Shown: in pieces, positions 1 to 5,007 of the stretch
Numbering within the stretch: position 1 is the stretch's first letter
How the letters are laid out: the number at the start of each line of letters is the position of its first letter
DNA from: Bacillota bacterium
GTDB lineage: Bacteria > Bacillota > Clostridia > Tissierellales > Sedimentibacteraceae
Direction: 5' to 3'
DNA: 13,810 bases
Assembly (NCBI GenBank): GCA_023416855.1
Contig: JAEZGU010000226.1
Location: 1-13,810, forward strand
Notes under the pieces: generated by a model
What the model was told of the DNA's origin: nothing
What the model saw: only the letters and a program-made list of their open reading frames with translations
Database searches by the model: none
Translations under genes and position numbers: made by a program

Positions 1-284
1 ATCATAGACATTGGAGCTGCTGCTTCATCATAAAGTCGAGTGTAACCCATTCCTCTCTGCCAAGCATTTATATCCGAATAAAATATGTCCTGTATATAAT
101 CATACGAATAACCTATATCATCTAATAATTCATCCAAATCATCATGTTTACTGTCCCTCTTTTTAAATAACATTGACAGCTTTGGAACAAATTCTGGGAA
201 AAATACTTTTATTGTTATCAGCAATATACTAATAACAGCAATTAAAATCATATAAATTTGATTTGAACTCAATGTTATCTCCAC
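1..284 (-). CDS. DUF4474 domain protein, N-terminal part (runs off left edge)
   Basis: The first 94 codons of a minus-strand gene are present; the rest lies beyond the window. A GTG start at 282-284 sits 7 nt after a strong GGAGGTG site (292-298 on the plus strand). The protein opens with a short polar stretch, then one hydrophobic segment (about residues 11-29, a likely membrane anchor), then a charged linker with KKRDSKHDDLDELL. It then enters a domain I recognise from clostridial DUF4474 proteins: GYSYDYIQDIFYSDINAWQR followed by GYTRLYDEAAAPMSM. DUF4474 has no established function. The topology suggests a membrane-tethered protein. Family assignment is from remembered sequence pattern, so moderately sure; the function is unknown. 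It diverges from the small gene at 472. Confidence 0.7.
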   Translation of the reverse strand, partial: MEITLSSNQIYMILIAVISILLITIKVFFPEFVPKLSMLFKKRDSKHDDLDELLDDIGYSYDYIQDIFYSDINAWQRGMGYTRLYDEAAAPMSM

Positions 285-297
285 TTTCAAACACCTC

Positions 298-343
298 CAA
301 GTACTTTTATTCATAATATTCATAATGATAAAATTTGTACTTG
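298..343 (-). repeat. Inverted repeat abutting the ribosome-binding site of the DUF4474 gene
   Basis: CAAGTAC (298-304) and GTACTTG (337-343) are perfect 7-bp inverted arms separated by 32 AT-rich bases. On the minus strand the downstream arm runs directly into GGAGGTG, so a transcript starting upstream could fold a hairpin against the Shine-Dalgarno site. It could equally be a DNA operator. Short enough that chance is not excluded. Confidence 0.4.
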
Positions 344-432
344 AAAATTCCTGACTTTTTGCTAAGTCCCTACATTTAAAGCATAGCGTAGACATGCAGT
401 AACACTCTTTATTAGCATGAATAAGATATTAA

Positions 433-445
433 TGAGCTTGGCTCA
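433..445 (+). promoter_or_regulatory. Short inverted repeat upstream of the Cys-repeat gene
   Basis: TGAGC-TTG-GCTCA lies 26 bases before the ATG at 472 and is followed by an A/T run. It could be an operator or a small hairpin in the leader. No convincing sigma-A promoter was found in 285-471, which is the divergent intergenic region between this gene and the DUF4474 gene. Confidence 0.3.
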
Positions 446-471
446 AAATTTATATATGAAAAGGTGTTATT

Positions 472-777
472 ATGTATAATAATGAAAATAATGTTGCAGG
501 CACAGGCGAAAGAAGAAAAAACGGAAATGTAGCCGGAGATTTTGGTTCAAGAAAAGGTAGAGATAATGTTGGTGGAGAAACAGGACGCATTAGATGTGAT
601 TGTGAATGTGTATATGAATGCTTATTGGAACTATTAGAAGATGCACTTGGTAATAATTGTAGAAATGGCGCAGTTAGCCCAGGTGGCGGACGTAGATGTC
701 ATTGTGTTTATGAATGTCTATTAGAGTTAGTTGAAGATGCAGCCGGTGAAAATGGTAGAAATGGTAAAAGAAGATAA
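472..777 (+). CDS. Small Cys-rich, Gly/Arg-rich tandem-repeat protein, unknown function
   Basis: A 101-residue protein I do not recognise. The ATG at 472 follows AAGGTG (about 461-466) with suitable spacing. The N-terminal part is Gly/Asn/Arg-rich with three spaced NVAG/NVGG units (residues 7-10, 19-22, 32-35). The C-terminal part is an internal duplication: residues 44-66 and 76-98 match at 18 of 23 positions, with the shared pattern C-x-C-V-Y-E-C-L-L-E-L-x-E-D-A-x-G-x-N-x-R-N-G. There are eight cysteines, seven of them in or next to the C-x-C-x3-C motifs. There is no signal peptide or membrane segment. The repeated CxC spacing would suit metal binding or disulfide cross-linking, as in spore coat or metallothionein-like proteins, but that is inference. 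It converges on the DUF1540 gene, another small Cys protein. The clean RBS, repeat conservation and terminator make it very likely a real gene. Confidence 0.8.
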   Translation: MYNNENNVAGTGERRKNGNVAGDFGSRKGRDNVGGETGRIRCDCECVYECLLELLEDALGNNCRNGAVSPGGGRRCHCVYECLLELVEDAAGENGRNGKRR

Positions 778-799
778 TTAAAAATGTGTATTATTTAAA

Positions 800-824
800 A
801 AACGGCGGATATTATCCGCCGTTT
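800..824. terminator. Bidirectional terminator between convergent small Cys-protein genes
   Basis: Perfect 11-bp arms, AAACGGCGGAT (800-810) and ATCCGCCGTTT (814-824), with a 3-base loop. Reading the minus strand, the hairpin is followed by TTTTTT then AAATAA, a good intrinsic terminator for the DUF1540 gene. On the plus strand the tail (GTTTGATTTA) is weaker but probably also stops the gene at 472-777. Confidence 0.88.
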
Positions 825-840
825 GATTTATACATTGACT

Positions 841-1026
841 TTATCTCATGCTGTTATGTGGTGTATAAGTTGAGCAGTCAGTTTCTGACTTGCTTTGTGC
901 ATCACGACTTGTAACTTCAATTTTTTGTGCATTGCAATGATCTCCCTGTGCCCAATAATGACAAGAGTTTACAACACATTTTATACCAGGATTATGATGA
1001 TCCATTTTTTGTACTTTACCTTCCAT
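841..1026 (-). CDS. DUF1540 domain protein (small four-cysteine protein)
   Basis: A 61-residue protein with the DUF1540 pattern: I-K-C-x4-C-H-Y (Cys17, Cys22), G-D-x-C-x-A-x-x-I-x-V (Cys31), and E-T-D-C-x-T-Y (Cys51). DUF1540 proteins are widespread small Cys proteins of Clostridia and Bacillus. The four conserved cysteines suggest metal binding; no reaction is established. The start at 1026 is fixed by AAGGAG 8 bases upstream. The leader carries a perfect 12-bp inverted repeat (1046-1097). The gene ends at the shared bidirectional terminator at 800-824. No signal peptide is seen, so it is presumably cytoplasmic. Confidence 0.88.
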   Translation of the reverse strand: MEGKVQKMDHHNPGIKCVVNSCHYWAQGDHCNAQKIEVTSRDAQSKSETDCSTYTPHNSMR

Positions 1027-1045
1027 TTTATATCTCCTTGTTTTT

Positions 1046-1097
1046 AGATTTAAAAGTTCATTAAACTTTCTCTTAGTATTATTTCACTTTTAAATCT
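1046..1097 (-). repeat. Perfect 12-bp inverted repeat in the DUF1540 leader, with an alternative hairpin
   Basis: AGATTTAAAAGT (1046-1057) and ACTTTTAAATCT (1086-1097) are exact reverse complements around a 28-base spacer. A second, mutually exclusive hairpin (AAAGTT 1053-1058 with AACTTT 1064-1069, loop CATTA) uses part of the same arm. On the minus strand the 3' arm ends a few bases before the AAGGAG site of the DUF1540 gene. This could be a leader RNA element or an operator. Confidence 0.6.
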
Positions 1098-1143
1098 TTA
1101 TATAAATACAAATAATGGATATAAGTTTAAATTATGGATAAAA

Positions 1144-2103
1144 TTATTTTAATTCAGGTACAATATTTGGAGGTATTTCTCCGGTAAGTGCTTTAACTAA
1201 ATTCTCAGCAGCTAAGTGTGCCATATCATTTCTTGTTTTTATGGTGGCCGAACCAACATGTGGCAACAATACTACATTTGACATACTTAGAAGAGGGTTG
1301 TCCTTTTCAATTGGTTCATTTTCAAAAACATCAAGTCCTGCACCTAAAATTTTCTTTTCATTTAGTGCATTTATAAGTGCCTTTTCGTTAACTGTTGAAC
1401 CTCTTGATGCATTAATAAAAATCGCATCTTTTTTCATTAAATCGAACTGTTCTTCATCAATCATATGGAAAGTTTCATCAGTTAATGCCGTCATAATTAG
1501 AACAAAATCGCTTTGCTTTAACAATGTTTCTAAGTCTGCATACCTTATATTTAAGCTTTTTTCAACATTTAATTTTCTATTTCTGTTGTAGTAAATAACT
1601 TCCATATCAAATCCAAACTTCGCTCTTTTTGCAACAGTTTCACCAATTCTTCCCATTCCTATTATGCCTAAGGTAGCATGATGCACATCTTTTGAAAATA
1701 CTACACTCTCATCCTGCTTATTCCACTTTCCGTCTTTTACATATCTGTCCATTTCAGGAATTTTTCTGGCTGTAGATAGTATCAAACCAAATATTAAATC
1801 CGCTACTGTATCATTCAAAACTCCCGGAGTATGAGTACCTATAACATTTTTTGCCTTCATATCCTCAATATTTAGATTATTATATCCAACAGAAATAATA
1901 CTTACTACTTTTAATTTTGGAGCGTTATCAAGCAAATTTTTATCAACTTTTGTGCCTGAAATCATCAATCCATCAAAATCATGAATTATATTAATAATTT
2001 CATCGTATTTTGCATCTTCAATTATTTTATAATCACAATATTCTCCTATGTATTTTTCAACAAAATCCGGAATTCTCTTAGTAATCAATACTTTTGGTTT
2101 CAT
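1144..2103 (-). CDS. D-isomer-specific 2-hydroxyacid dehydrogenase (glyoxylate/hydroxypyruvate reductase-like)
   Basis: A cytoplasmic NAD(P)H-dependent oxidoreductase interconverting a 2-ketoacid and a D-2-hydroxyacid; the exact substrate cannot be read from sequence. With the start chosen here it has 319 residues, the normal family length. The Rossmann motif G-x-G-x-x-G is at about 149-154 (GMGRIG). The catalytic Arg is in NASRGS (R234), the catalytic Glu in GLDVFENEP (about 261-263), and the catalytic His in LPHVGSAT (H282). The open frame extends upstream to a TTG at 2164-2166, but that TTG is part of the -35 box of a good promoter. The ATG at 2103 has AGAGG just upstream, so it is preferred. 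It diverges from the hemolysin III-like gene. No strong terminator is visible in 1027-1143. Confidence 0.92.
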   Translation of the reverse strand: MKPKVLITKRIPDFVEKYIGEYCDYKIIEDAKYDEIINIIHDFDGLMISGTKVDKNLLDNAPKLKVVSIISVGYNNLNIEDMKAKNVIGTHTPGVLNDTVADLIFGLILSTARKIPEMDRYVKDGKWNKQDESVVFSKDVHHATLGIIGMGRIGETVAKRAKFGFDMEVIYYNRNRKLNVEKSLNIRYADLETLLKQSDFVLIMTALTDETFHMIDEEQFDLMKKDAIFINASRGSTVNEKALINALNEKKILGAGLDVFENEPIEKDNPLLSMSNVVLLPHVGSATIKTRNDMAHLAAENLVKALTGEIPPNIVPELK

Positions 2104-2137
2104 AATATACCTCTTCTTTGCATTTTCTATATTTGTA

Positions 2138-2166
2138 ATTATAACATTTACATCCGTTATACTCAA
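2138..2166 (-). promoter_or_regulatory. Sigma-A-type promoter of the 2-hydroxyacid dehydrogenase gene
   Basis: On the minus strand, TTGAGT (2161-2166), a 17-base spacer and TATAAT (2138-2143). The predicted start of transcription is near 2131, giving a leader of about 28 nt before the ATG at 2103. Confidence 0.75.
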
Positions 2167-2229
2167 TTACTCAATAGCACATTTTTTGCATAAAAATCTT
2201 TTAATTACAAAAAATATTGTTAATTAGTT

Positions 2230-2258
2230 TTGACATTTAAAGCAATACATAATATTAT
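2230..2258 (+). promoter_or_regulatory. Sigma-A-type promoter of the hemolysin III-like gene
   Basis: A consensus TTGACA (2230-2235), a 17-base spacer and TATTAT (2253-2258). Transcription would begin around 2265, which places the gene start downstream at the TTG at 2290 and rules out a start at 2230. Confidence 0.8.
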
Positions 2259-2289
2259 AACTATATCACTTCTTTTAGGAGGTATATTA

Positions 2290-2934
2290 TTGAACACAGA
2301 TAAAAAAGAAATTACAAGTGCATTGACACATTTAGGTGGTGCCATATTTGCAGTAATTGGTATTTTTATTTTCTTATTAACTAACAAAATATCCAATATA
2401 CTTACTGCTGTTGCATTCTTAATTTTTGGAATAAGTATGTTTTTGTTATATTCTACAAGTACAGCTTACCACTTCATAGATAAATCAAAACAAAAAGCAA
2501 AACTGATAATGAGAAAGCTTGACCACATTATGATTTTTGTCTTTGTTGCAGGCAGCTACACTCCGGTATGTTTACTTGTTTTAAATAACGATATTGGATA
2601 TAAATTGTTAGCATTGGTATGGTCTATAACAATTATAGGAACATTTATAAAAGTTTTTAAAATTAATACTCCCAATTGGTTTAGCTCTGTATTGTACATA
2701 GGGATGGGATGGTTGGCTGTAATGGTATTTTCTCCTCTTGTGAAAAGCATGCCTTTAGGCGGAATTGTATGGTTGTTGGTTGGGGGTTTGTTTTATACAA
2801 TAGGTGGTGTTATATACGGAATAAAAAAGCCAAATTTCAGTAAAAAATATTTTGGCTTTCACGAATTGTTCCATATATTTGTTTTGGCAGGCTCATTCTG
2901 CCACTATGCTATGATGTACTTTTACGTTGGATAA
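2290..2934 (+). CDS. Hemolysin III / TrhA-family (PAQR-like) integral membrane protein
   Basis: A 214-residue membrane protein with about seven hydrophobic segments and the family's conserved polar residues. These are SALTHLGG near the N-terminus, STAYHF followed by LDHIMIF and AGSYTPV in the middle, and ELFHIFVLAGSFCHY at the C-terminus. The conserved His, Asp and Ser residues form the metal site of PAQR-like proteins. The family was named for a Bacillus cereus hemolysin; bacterial members are linked to membrane fluidity/lipid homeostasis, and pore formation is not established for most. The start is a TTG at 2290 with a perfect AGGAGGT (2277-2283) 6 bases upstream. A consensus promoter at 2230-2258 excludes the longer frame. 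It is followed by the structured terminator at 2948-3013. Confidence 0.92.
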   Translation: MNTDKKEITSALTHLGGAIFAVIGIFIFLLTNKISNILTAVAFLIFGISMFLLYSTSTAYHFIDKSKQKAKLIMRKLDHIMIFVFVAGSYTPVCLLVLNNDIGYKLLALVWSITIIGTFIKVFKINTPNWFSSVLYIGMGWLAVMVFSPLVKSMPLGGIVWLLVGGLFYTIGGVIYGIKKPNFSKKYFGFHELFHIFVLAGSFCHYAMMYFYVG

Positions 2935-2947
2935 ATAATATTGAAAA

Positions 2948-3013
2948 GGTCGTCCTGCAAAGCGCTGAAAAAGTTTATCGGCTAAACAGCAACTAAGCAG
3001 GAGGACTTTTTTT
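2948..3013. terminator. Long nested-hairpin terminator (possible structured RNA)
   Basis: Outer arms GGTCGTCCTGC (2948-2958) and GCAGGAGGACT (2997-3007) pair with one mismatch and one wobble and are followed by seven T (3007-3013), a strong plus-strand terminator. The 38-base interior holds a second stem: GCT/AGC (2964-2966, 2988-2990) plus GTTTA/TAAAC (2973-2977, 2983-2987). On the minus strand the inner hairpin is followed by TTTTT, and the outer one by TTTT, so it may also stop the amidase transcript. The interior is larger than a usual terminator loop. Confidence 0.75.
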
Positions 3014-3031
3014 GACTCAAATTTTATTGTA

Positions 3032-3787
3032 TTATATTAATCTGATGTATTGACCATAAACATATCCGTTCATATTATTATAATTAATTTGATACCAATC
3101 TCCAACTCTTCTGATTATCACAACATTCACTCCGTTTGGTGCCATTCCAATAACAGGATTGTTAAGCGATGGTCCGTTCCTTATGTTTAGATAACCGCTA
3201 TTTAATACAACTTTTCCCATAACTGGCCTGTTTTGAACACTTGGATTAGTAGCTGTTGTAGGTATTCCAAAGTATTCCGCAATAGAATTTGATAATGCCA
3301 AAGCAATTAAATCCTTATTATTTACAATCCAGTTTGCATCTGCCCAATTATCATGAAAAGCAATTTCTATTAATACTGACGGTGCTCTCGTTCTTGACAC
3401 TTCCCCTAATGTTGTTGTTTGCATTGTTCTAACAAGGTTAGGCAACGGATAAATCCCCGTTAAATTTTGCCTCATTATTTCTGCCATCCTTTGTCCGTTA
3501 GAGCTTGAAGGATAATAAAATATTATTGGTCCTCTATTTTGACCTGCACTTCCTTCTGCTGAAGCATTAGAATGAAGAGCGATATGAAAATCATAGTTAC
3601 CTGCGTTAGAAGCTGCAATTGAAGAAGCAGCTGTCATATCAGGTGTGTTTCTGGAAAAATTAATACCATACCTCTCTAAATAAGGTATCATAGCATCAAC
3701 TATATCATTCATATGTTGCTCTTCAGAACCACCGGTTATAAACAAATTAAATTCTTGAGTTGAAGGACTTAAATATATAGTAGGCAT
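3032..3787 (-). CDS. N-acetylmuramoyl-L-alanine amidase (Amidase_3) with C-terminal SH3 domain, no signal peptide
   Basis: A predicted zinc amidase that cuts the bond between muramic acid and the stem peptide of peptidoglycan. Residues 2-173 form the Amidase_3 domain: E22/E23 in the metal-ligand helix, H72 in the LHSNA motif, and catalytic Glu E141 in VLIEIAFHDN. Residues about 190-251 form a bacterial SH3 domain (YLNIRNGPS, WYQINY, GYVYGQYI) that probably binds cell wall. The usual first zinc ligand, the His of the GHGG motif, is missing: the strand reads IYLSPSTQ. I recall this SPSTQ variant in other clostridial amidases, so it looks like a subfamily rather than decay. H25 might substitute. 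There is no signal peptide, as in mother-cell lysis amidases of the CwlC type (inference). The start is fixed by GGAGGT at 3794-3799. Confidence 0.88.
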   Translation of the reverse strand: MPTIYLSPSTQEFNLFITGGSEEQHMNDIVDAMIPYLERYGINFSRNTPDMTAASSIAASNAGNYDFHIALHSNASAEGSAGQNRGPIIFYYPSSSNGQRMAEIMRQNLTGIYPLPNLVRTMQTTTLGEVSRTRAPSVLIEIAFHDNWADANWIVNNKDLIALALSNSIAEYFGIPTTATNPSVQNRPVMGKVVLNSGYLNIRNGPSLNNPVIGMAPNGVNVVIIRRVGDWYQINYNNMNGYVYGQYIRLI

Positions 3788-3852
3788 GAATAAACCTCCA
3801 TTTCCTTATAAATTTGATGTTTCAATTTATTTTATGCAATAAGGTTTATTCA
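3787..3852 (-). repeat. Perfect 11-bp inverted repeat overlapping the RBS and start codon of the amidase gene
   Basis: TGAATAAACCT (3787-3797) and AGGTTTATTCA (3842-3852) are exact reverse complements with a 44-base spacer. On the minus strand the downstream arm contains the 3' part of the GGAGGT site and the first base of the ATG. A transcript entering from the PLC-like gene, whose stop is only 20 bases upstream, could therefore hide the ribosome-binding site in a hairpin. Confidence 0.6.
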
Positions 3853-3872
3853 GTGCGCGTAATATTACAATA

Positions 3873-4604
3873 TCATTCTGCTCTTCTCATTAAATTAATT
3901 GCCTTCAATCTTTGTATATCATAGAAAAAGTTGTTCATTAACCCGGCAGTTGTTTTCTGAGCCAATATCAGAGAAACAGATGTAATTTTATAAAACTTCA
4001 TATGTTCATTTTTTAATTTTGAAAACTGTTGATATGTTTCAATAGCCTTATGAGTGTTTAAATTTATATAGTATTCTAACGAATCAAGATAGATGCCTCC
4101 ACTATTAACTTTGAATTTATGATGCTTGTTATACATTTTTATTACCCAGTTTTCATATGATCTATGATTATTCAACAACTCAATATTCGCATGTTGAGGA
4201 ATGGTTAAATCCTGTATTAAGTGGCATGCTGCACCTAAATAAAACATAGCATCCTTAATATTTCCCTGAAAATATTCTTTAATAGCTCTTCTATAATATG
4301 TGATGCATTCTATTTTAGCATTGCTGTTTCCATACAAGCCTTTATTAGTTTTAGGATTGTAAAAGTGATTGCTGCTTTTAAAATCCTGGTCAGCCCACAC
4401 AGCACCTTCATTAATTTCATCTATATATTTAGAAACTATGTTGTATACTTTATTATGTCCATCATTTTTCAAAATTTCTACAGCTTGATTATTAATGAAT
4501 TTATGTACTATGCACTCAGTTTTAATAACTTTCTTTTTTAACGGATTTACAGCCTTAGCAACTTTTCTATACAAAATTGAATAAGATCTTTCGATTACGC
4601 TCAT
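3873..4604 (-). CDS. Zinc-dependent phospholipase C-like protein lacking signal peptide
   Basis: A 243-residue protein colinear with the catalytic domain of Clostridium perfringens alpha-toxin and Bacillus cereus PLC. The zinc-ligand pattern is present: H34 (11 residues before the end of QAVEIL, as in alpha-toxin), D72 in WADQD, H80 in NHFYNP, H128 and D132 in ACHLIQD, H138 in IPQHAN, and H147 and E151 in HRSYE. The spacings H-x3-D, D-x5-H and H-x3-E equal those of alpha-toxin. Missing is the N-terminal Trp that binds zinc through its free amino group after signal peptide removal. Here the N-terminus is a Lys/Arg-rich, non-secretory 25-residue stretch. It is likely a cytoplasmic phospholipid or other phosphoester hydrolase; activity is uncertain. 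The start ATG at 4604 follows AGGA at 4610-4613; the upstream GTG at 4616 overlaps that RBS. Confidence 0.85.
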   Translation of the reverse strand: MSVIERSYSILYRKVAKAVNPLKKKVIKTECIVHKFINNQAVEILKNDGHNKVYNIVSKYIDEINEGAVWADQDFKSSNHFYNPKTNKGLYGNSNAKIECITYYRRAIKEYFQGNIKDAMFYLGAACHLIQDLTIPQHANIELLNNHRSYENWVIKMYNKHHKFKVNSGGIYLDSLEYYINLNTHKAIETYQQFSKLKNEHMKFYKITSVSLILAQKTTAGLMNNFFYDIQRLKAINLMRRAE

Positions 4605-4619
4605 AGTTATCCTCACTTT

Positions 4620-4647
4620 ATCATATAAGTAAGTTTATTCTGTTCAA
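4620..4647 (-). promoter_or_regulatory. Candidate promoter of the PLC-like gene
   Basis: On the minus strand, TTGAAC (4642-4647), a 16-base spacer and TATGAT (4620-4625). The implied leader is only about 10 nt, beginning at the Shine-Dalgarno site, which is unusually short and lowers confidence. Confidence 0.4.
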
Positions 4648-4680
4648 GTTTTAATCTATTATCCATTAGGGTAAAAAAAA

Positions 4681-4699
4681 GAGAAACTTAAAGTTTCTC
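4681..4699 (-). terminator. Intrinsic terminator of the DUF2249 gene
   Basis: GAGAAAC and GTTTCTC arms (4681-4687, 4693-4699) enclose TTAAA. Reading the minus strand, the hairpin is followed by eight T (complement of 4673-4680). It separates the DUF2249 gene from the PLC-like gene. Confidence 0.88.
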
Positions 4700-4708
4700 C
4701 TTCAAACT

Positions 4709-4942
4709 CTATTTTTTAGTTATTGCCACTCTCCACACTTCCGGTCCCTCTTCAAGGTACTTCCATTCAAACTTGTCAGGCATTTCAGCTAAAAACTGAT
4801 AATGTAGCGGTTTAGGATCATGATCATTTATAAGTTCCATAACTTCATTAGGCTTTAAACCATCAAAAGTACTTAAAATTACAGGATGTTTATCCTTTGG
4901 TTCATATTTTCTCGCATCTACTTGAGCGTTAAATTTGTCCAT
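4709..4942 (-). CDS. DUF2249 domain protein
   Basis: A 77-residue single-domain protein with the DUF2249 signature: an acidic/Arg start (VDARKYEPKDKHPVIL), STFDGLKPNEVMELINDHDP, PLHYQF and the C-terminal EEGPEVWRVAI. Members occur alone or fused to hemerythrin or redox domains and are often near nitrogen-oxide or anaerobic-respiration genes. A small electron-transfer or ligand-sensing role has been guessed but none is established. The ATG at 4942 has an excellent AAGGAGG (4947-4953). A perfect 11-bp inverted repeat surrounds the likely -10 box. It is bounded downstream by a clear terminator, so it is monocistronic. Confidence 0.9.
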   Translation of the reverse strand: MDKFNAQVDARKYEPKDKHPVILSTFDGLKPNEVMELINDHDPKPLHYQFLAEMPDKFEWKYLEEGPEVWRVAITKK

Positions 4943-4950
4943 ACAACCTC

Positions 4951-4990
4951 CTTCAAATATGCTTTTATTAAATTATATCCATATTTGAAG
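4951..4990 (-). promoter_or_regulatory. Perfect 11-bp inverted repeat around the -10 box of the DUF2249 gene
   Basis: CTTCAAATATG (4951-4961) and CATATTTGAAG (4980-4990) are exact reverse complements. The 18-base spacer contains TATAAT on the minus strand (4972-4977), and the arm nearest the gene merges with AAGGAGG. No good -35 box is seen at 16-18 bases. The geometry suggests an operator flanking the promoter, with possible activator dependence. In a read-through transcript from the upstream chr genes the arms would form a hairpin against the ribosome-binding site. Confidence 0.6.
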
Positions 4991-5007
4991 TTATTAAACA
5001 CTTAAAA

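Noticed and set aside
433..445. Terminator for upstream transcription
   Set aside because: The stem is only 5 bp and no plus-strand gene precedes it; more likely an operator or nothing.
472..777. RiPP precursor peptide interpretation of the Cys-repeat protein
   Set aside because: No modifying enzyme, protease or exporter gene lies nearby, and there is no leader/core division; kept as unknown.
1241..1591. A 116-codon plus-strand frame opposite the 2-hydroxyacid dehydrogenase
   Set aside because: It lies within the conserved NAD-binding and catalytic region of the real gene, and no RBS supports it.
2230..2289. N-terminal extension of the hemolysin III-like protein to a TTG at 2230
   Set aside because: That TTG is the first part of a consensus -35 box and the -10 follows; a perfect AGGAGGT serves the TTG at 2290.
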